NCBI GenBank assembly: GCA_051278195.1
Contig: JBNMQM010000002.1
Location: 159,473 to 223,472 of the forward strand
DNA from: JAHRVQ01 sp051278195
Lineage (GTDB): Bacteria; Pseudomonadota; Gammaproteobacteria; Pseudomonadales; Azotimanducaceae
Length of the DNA stretch: 64,000 bases
Direction: 5' to 3'
Positions 61,738 through 64,000 of the stretch are shown in pieces. The position numbers and the translations under genes are program-made. The notes beneath the pieces are model-generated. The model had not been told where the DNA came from, made no database searches, and saw only the letters and a program-made list of their open reading frames with translations. Every line of letters starts with the position of its first letter. The stretch's first letter is position 1.

Positions 61738-62061
61738 CTAATCTTTCTTTTCAATTTGTGCTTGTGCTATTTGAGCAATTAGCGCGACGAAGACGCCAAT
61801 ACCAACAATGGCATAGAATATCGTGAATAGTTTTGATATATCACTTGTTGGATGTAAGTCGCCGTAACCGATAGTGGTCAACGTCATCACACAAAAATAG
61901 AAAGCGTCGATGCCGCTCCAGCCCTCCACGCTGGTGTAGAACAATGTGCCCGATATTAAAATCATCGTCGCTATAAACAAGGTTGAAAGAAAATTAGGTT
62001 TTAGCCAGGCCCTATGCAAGCCGCGGAAAAATCGTGTCAACGTCAATAGAAATGAAATCAT
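61738..62061 (-). CDS. small two-TM potassium channel
   Basis: A 107-residue ion channel subunit. TM1 (about 25-45), a pore helix with selectivity filter TIGYGD (63-68, in TLTTIGYGDLHPT), and TM2 (about 78-99, FTIFYAIVGIGVFVALIAQIA). The filter TxGYGD is potassium-selective, and four subunits would form a KcsA-like pore. There is no RCK or cyclic-nucleotide domain, so gating is unknown. It stands alone. Confidence 0.93.
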   Translation of the reverse strand: MISFLLTLTRFFRGLHRAWLKPNFLSTLFIATMILISGTLFYTSVEGWSGIDAFYFCVMTLTTIGYGDLHPTSDISKLFTIFYAIVGIGVFVALIAQIAQAQIEKKD

Positions 62062-62176
62062 TTAGGTTCTCTACCTTTTTAGCTTACCGTTCACATTATG
62101 TGCTATGTACCGCCAGTTAACGGGCGACGGGCATCTAGACGTTTGCTGATCGGCCAGCTGTGAGTCGTTAGGTCAT

Positions 62177-63898
62177 TTACTCTGGATCAGCAATGTAAAT
62201 GGATCTGCCATTATTGATGGTCTCTAGTACCTGAATATCCTTTATCGTACTTGTGGATACTGACAATGGATCCTGATCTAAAATCACCATATCTGCTTGC
62301 TTGCCAACTTCCAAAGAGCCTTTGATGGCTTCTTCAAAGTGCTGATAAGCGCTCCATAAAGTCATCGCCTTGAGACCCTCGAGCGGTGTAATTTTGTGTT
62401 CGGTGCCCAATGTTGCCTTTGTTCGTGTGGTTCGGTTCACAGCGCTATCTAAAATCCTCATTGAATTCGGGTAGGTGACAGGCGCATCGGAATGAATGGT
62501 AAAGCGCATGCCTGCGTCTAAAAACCATCCTGTTGGTGAGATATTTTCAGCGCGCTCTGCGCCGGCGACGGAATCACGATGCCAGTCACCCCAGTAAAAT
62601 GTATGCATTGGGTAAAGGGCAGGGAAGATACCTAGATCTTTAAGGTCCTGTATTTGGTCTTTGCGAGTGAACTGCCCATGAATCATCACCGTGCGATGAT
62701 CGTAACCGCGTAAGCTAGGATCAAGTTGCCCAACAATTTTGATCAATTGATCAATAGCAGCATCACCATTGGTATGAGCGAGTAACTGCCATCTATTCAT
62801 AAAAGCCAATTTGATCCATTTCGCAGCTTCTTCATCTGTAAAAGCTGGGTATCCAGAATAATCAGTAGTTTGTCCGCTCGGTACCTGGTAGTAGGGTTGA
62901 GTAAACCAGGCTGTTTTACCCTGGGGCGAACCATCAAATGTTAATTTCACGCCGCCGATTCTAAAGCCGTTGGTGTACTCAGAAGACATTAAATCACCAT
63001 GTAATATTGGCGCATCGCCAATGGCAGTAATATCGGGGTAAGAGATAATATCAACGTCAAAGCCGGCTGACGCGGCAATCTGAGGTAACAATTGTAGCGA
63101 TGCCAAGTCCGTTTTGCCCTCTTGTACGGTCGTAAAGCCGTTTGAGATATAGCTATGTTCACCGGCCTTATACAGGCTCAACACATCTTCCTCTGTGAAG
63201 TCAGGAAGGAATTTGAAAAAAATCATAAAGTGAGCGTTTTCTTGCATAACCCCATTGGGTGTTTTGCCGTCAGCCTCCCGTTCGATTACACCGCCGGCTG
63301 GATCTTGGGTATCTGCAGAAATACCCATCAACTCAAGTGCTTTACTGTTGTACACACCGAGGTGTCCTGACTGATGCATGATCACGACTGGAATACTGGT
63401 AGAAACAAGGTCTAGATCATGGCGGGTGGGGTGTCGTTTTTCTTCTAACTGGGAGTCGTCATAATTGAAACCTATCGCCACGTTGTAATCTTTTACAATG
63501 GCTGACGTCTCAATATAGCTGCGCAGATTCGCCTGCAATTCGGCAATAGTGTTCACCGCACCATCTGGTGCAGGTAACAAGTTAGCCACGATAGCTTGGG
63601 TGCCTACGCCGCCAAAATGACTGTGAGCATCAACAAATCCAGGCACAACCGTCTTGCCACCCAATTCAATGACTTTAGTTTCAGTGCCCTCGTGTTTTAG
63701 CATGTCAGCACTATTGCCAATGGCCAAGATAAGGCCATCTTTTATTGCAATGGCTGCTGCCGAAGGTTGAGCGTCGTTGATCGTAATAATATTGCCATCT
63801 ATGTAGATGGAATCAGCCTGAATGATTTTTTTTTCAGTACAGGCAGAGAGTGAAAAGATGCAGCAAACGGCTGAAATGCTTTTTGTAAAAAATTTCAT
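62177..63898 (-). CDS. amidohydrolase 3 family lipoprotein (YtcJ-like)
   Basis: A 573-residue protein with a lipoprotein signal (lipobox LSAC, C20) and the amidohydrolase 3 fold. The first metal ligands are H92 and H94 (VDAHSHFGG). GFRIGGVKLTFDGSPQGKTAWFTQPY and LLAHTNGDAAID follow in the barrel, and FTIHSDAPVTYP supplies the metal Asp. The C-terminal beta segment (GSLEVGKQADMVILDQDPL) closes the fold. It hydrolyses an unknown amide- or imide-type substrate in the periplasm. The 5' side extends to the window end without another gene. Confidence 0.92.
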   Translation of the reverse strand: MKFFTKSISAVCCIFSLSACTEKKIIQADSIYIDGNIITINDAQPSAAAIAIKDGLILAIGNSADMLKHEGTETKVIELGGKTVVPGFVDAHSHFGGVGTQAIVANLLPAPDGAVNTIAELQANLRSYIETSAIVKDYNVAIGFNYDDSQLEEKRHPTRHDLDLVSTSIPVVIMHQSGHLGVYNSKALELMGISADTQDPAGGVIEREADGKTPNGVMQENAHFMIFFKFLPDFTEEDVLSLYKAGEHSYISNGFTTVQEGKTDLASLQLLPQIAASAGFDVDIISYPDITAIGDAPILHGDLMSSEYTNGFRIGGVKLTFDGSPQGKTAWFTQPYYQVPSGQTTDYSGYPAFTDEEAAKWIKLAFMNRWQLLAHTNGDAAIDQLIKIVGQLDPSLRGYDHRTVMIHGQFTRKDQIQDLKDLGIFPALYPMHTFYWGDWHRDSVAGAERAENISPTGWFLDAGMRFTIHSDAPVTYPNSMRILDSAVNRTTRTKATLGTEHKITPLEGLKAMTLWSAYQHFEEAIKGSLEVGKQADMVILDQDPLSVSTSTIKDIQVLETINNGRSIYIADPE

Positions 63899-64000
63899 AT
63901 CTACGTCTCAATTTCGATGAATCTTATGGCTGTTAGAGTGATACCCCGCAGGCCGAGTATCGGTTTCAACTGCATGTTAGGCAGCTTTGCTAGTCTGTTG

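Noticed and set aside
1..64000. tRNA, rRNA, CRISPR, insertion sequence or prophage
   Set aside because: Intergenic regions were read for cloverleaf-like arms, regularly spaced repeats and transposase or integrase frames; none was convincing. A short RNA gene could still be missed by eye.

Overview
The window looks like chromosomal DNA of a marine-type gammaproteobacterium of moderate GC content. The pointers are a recC-recB-recD operon in the pseudomonad order, a long-form (class II) ketol-acid reductoisomerase, a FecI/FecR/TonB-receptor signalling set, and a two-component pair plus OmpA-like protein of the 'proteobacterial dedicated sortase' (Pds) type, which is known mostly from marine Proteobacteria. 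I see no rRNA or tRNA genes, CRISPR arrays, transposases or phage genes.

Layout. 1-3.2 kb: end of a DUF2147 gene, a cold-shock protein, a small acidic protein with hexapeptide repeats, and a periplasmic quinohaemoprotein alcohol dehydrogenase. 3.2-6.2 kb, minus strand: two Fe(II)/2-oxoglutarate-type oxygenases flank a CNT nucleoside transporter. 6.2-6.4 kb: a 152-bp element bounded by inverted repeats. 6.4-9.9 kb: pdsS-pdsR, with pdsO divergent and closed by a good terminator. 10-23.8 kb, minus strand: amidase lipoprotein, YaiI, coiled-coil protein, VOC protein, recD/recB/recC, an alpha/beta hydrolase and an LLM flavin oxidoreductase. 24-28.6 kb, plus strand: ECF sigma factor, FecR anti-sigma factor, and a receptor whose STN signalling domain is followed by a second signal peptide. 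28.7-34 kb: bioB, ilvC, a twin ABC ATPase and an MFS transporter. 34-38.2 kb: cupin protein, CoA-transferase, exported SurE and an aminotransferase.

38.4-45.8 kb is a nine-gene Mrp-type cation/proton antiporter operon ordered E-F-G-(DUF4040+B)-C-D-A/L-like-small membrane protein-D. It is preceded by an 11-codon leader ORF. 45.9-54.8 kb: hydrolase, DUF342/CBS pair, AhpD-like protein, MFS transporter, fasciclin protein, serine hydrolase, YtoQ, and a persulfide dioxygenase-rhodanese fusion under a strong palindrome. 54.9-57.3 kb is a regulatory group: single-domain response regulator with a structured 5' leader, ECF sigma factor and LuxR regulator. 57.6-64 kb has ordinary genes (SnoaL-like, PilZ, SDR, potassium channel, amidohydrolase lipoprotein) mixed with clear gene decay: a membrane-sensor pseudogene and an amidase remnant.

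The items most worth following up are the Pds regulators with no sortase in view, the nested receptor start in the FecIR locus, the leader ORF of the Mrp operon, and two 5' palindromes or stem-loops (persulfide dioxygenase and response regulator). All names rest on motifs and recalled family features; no database search was run.
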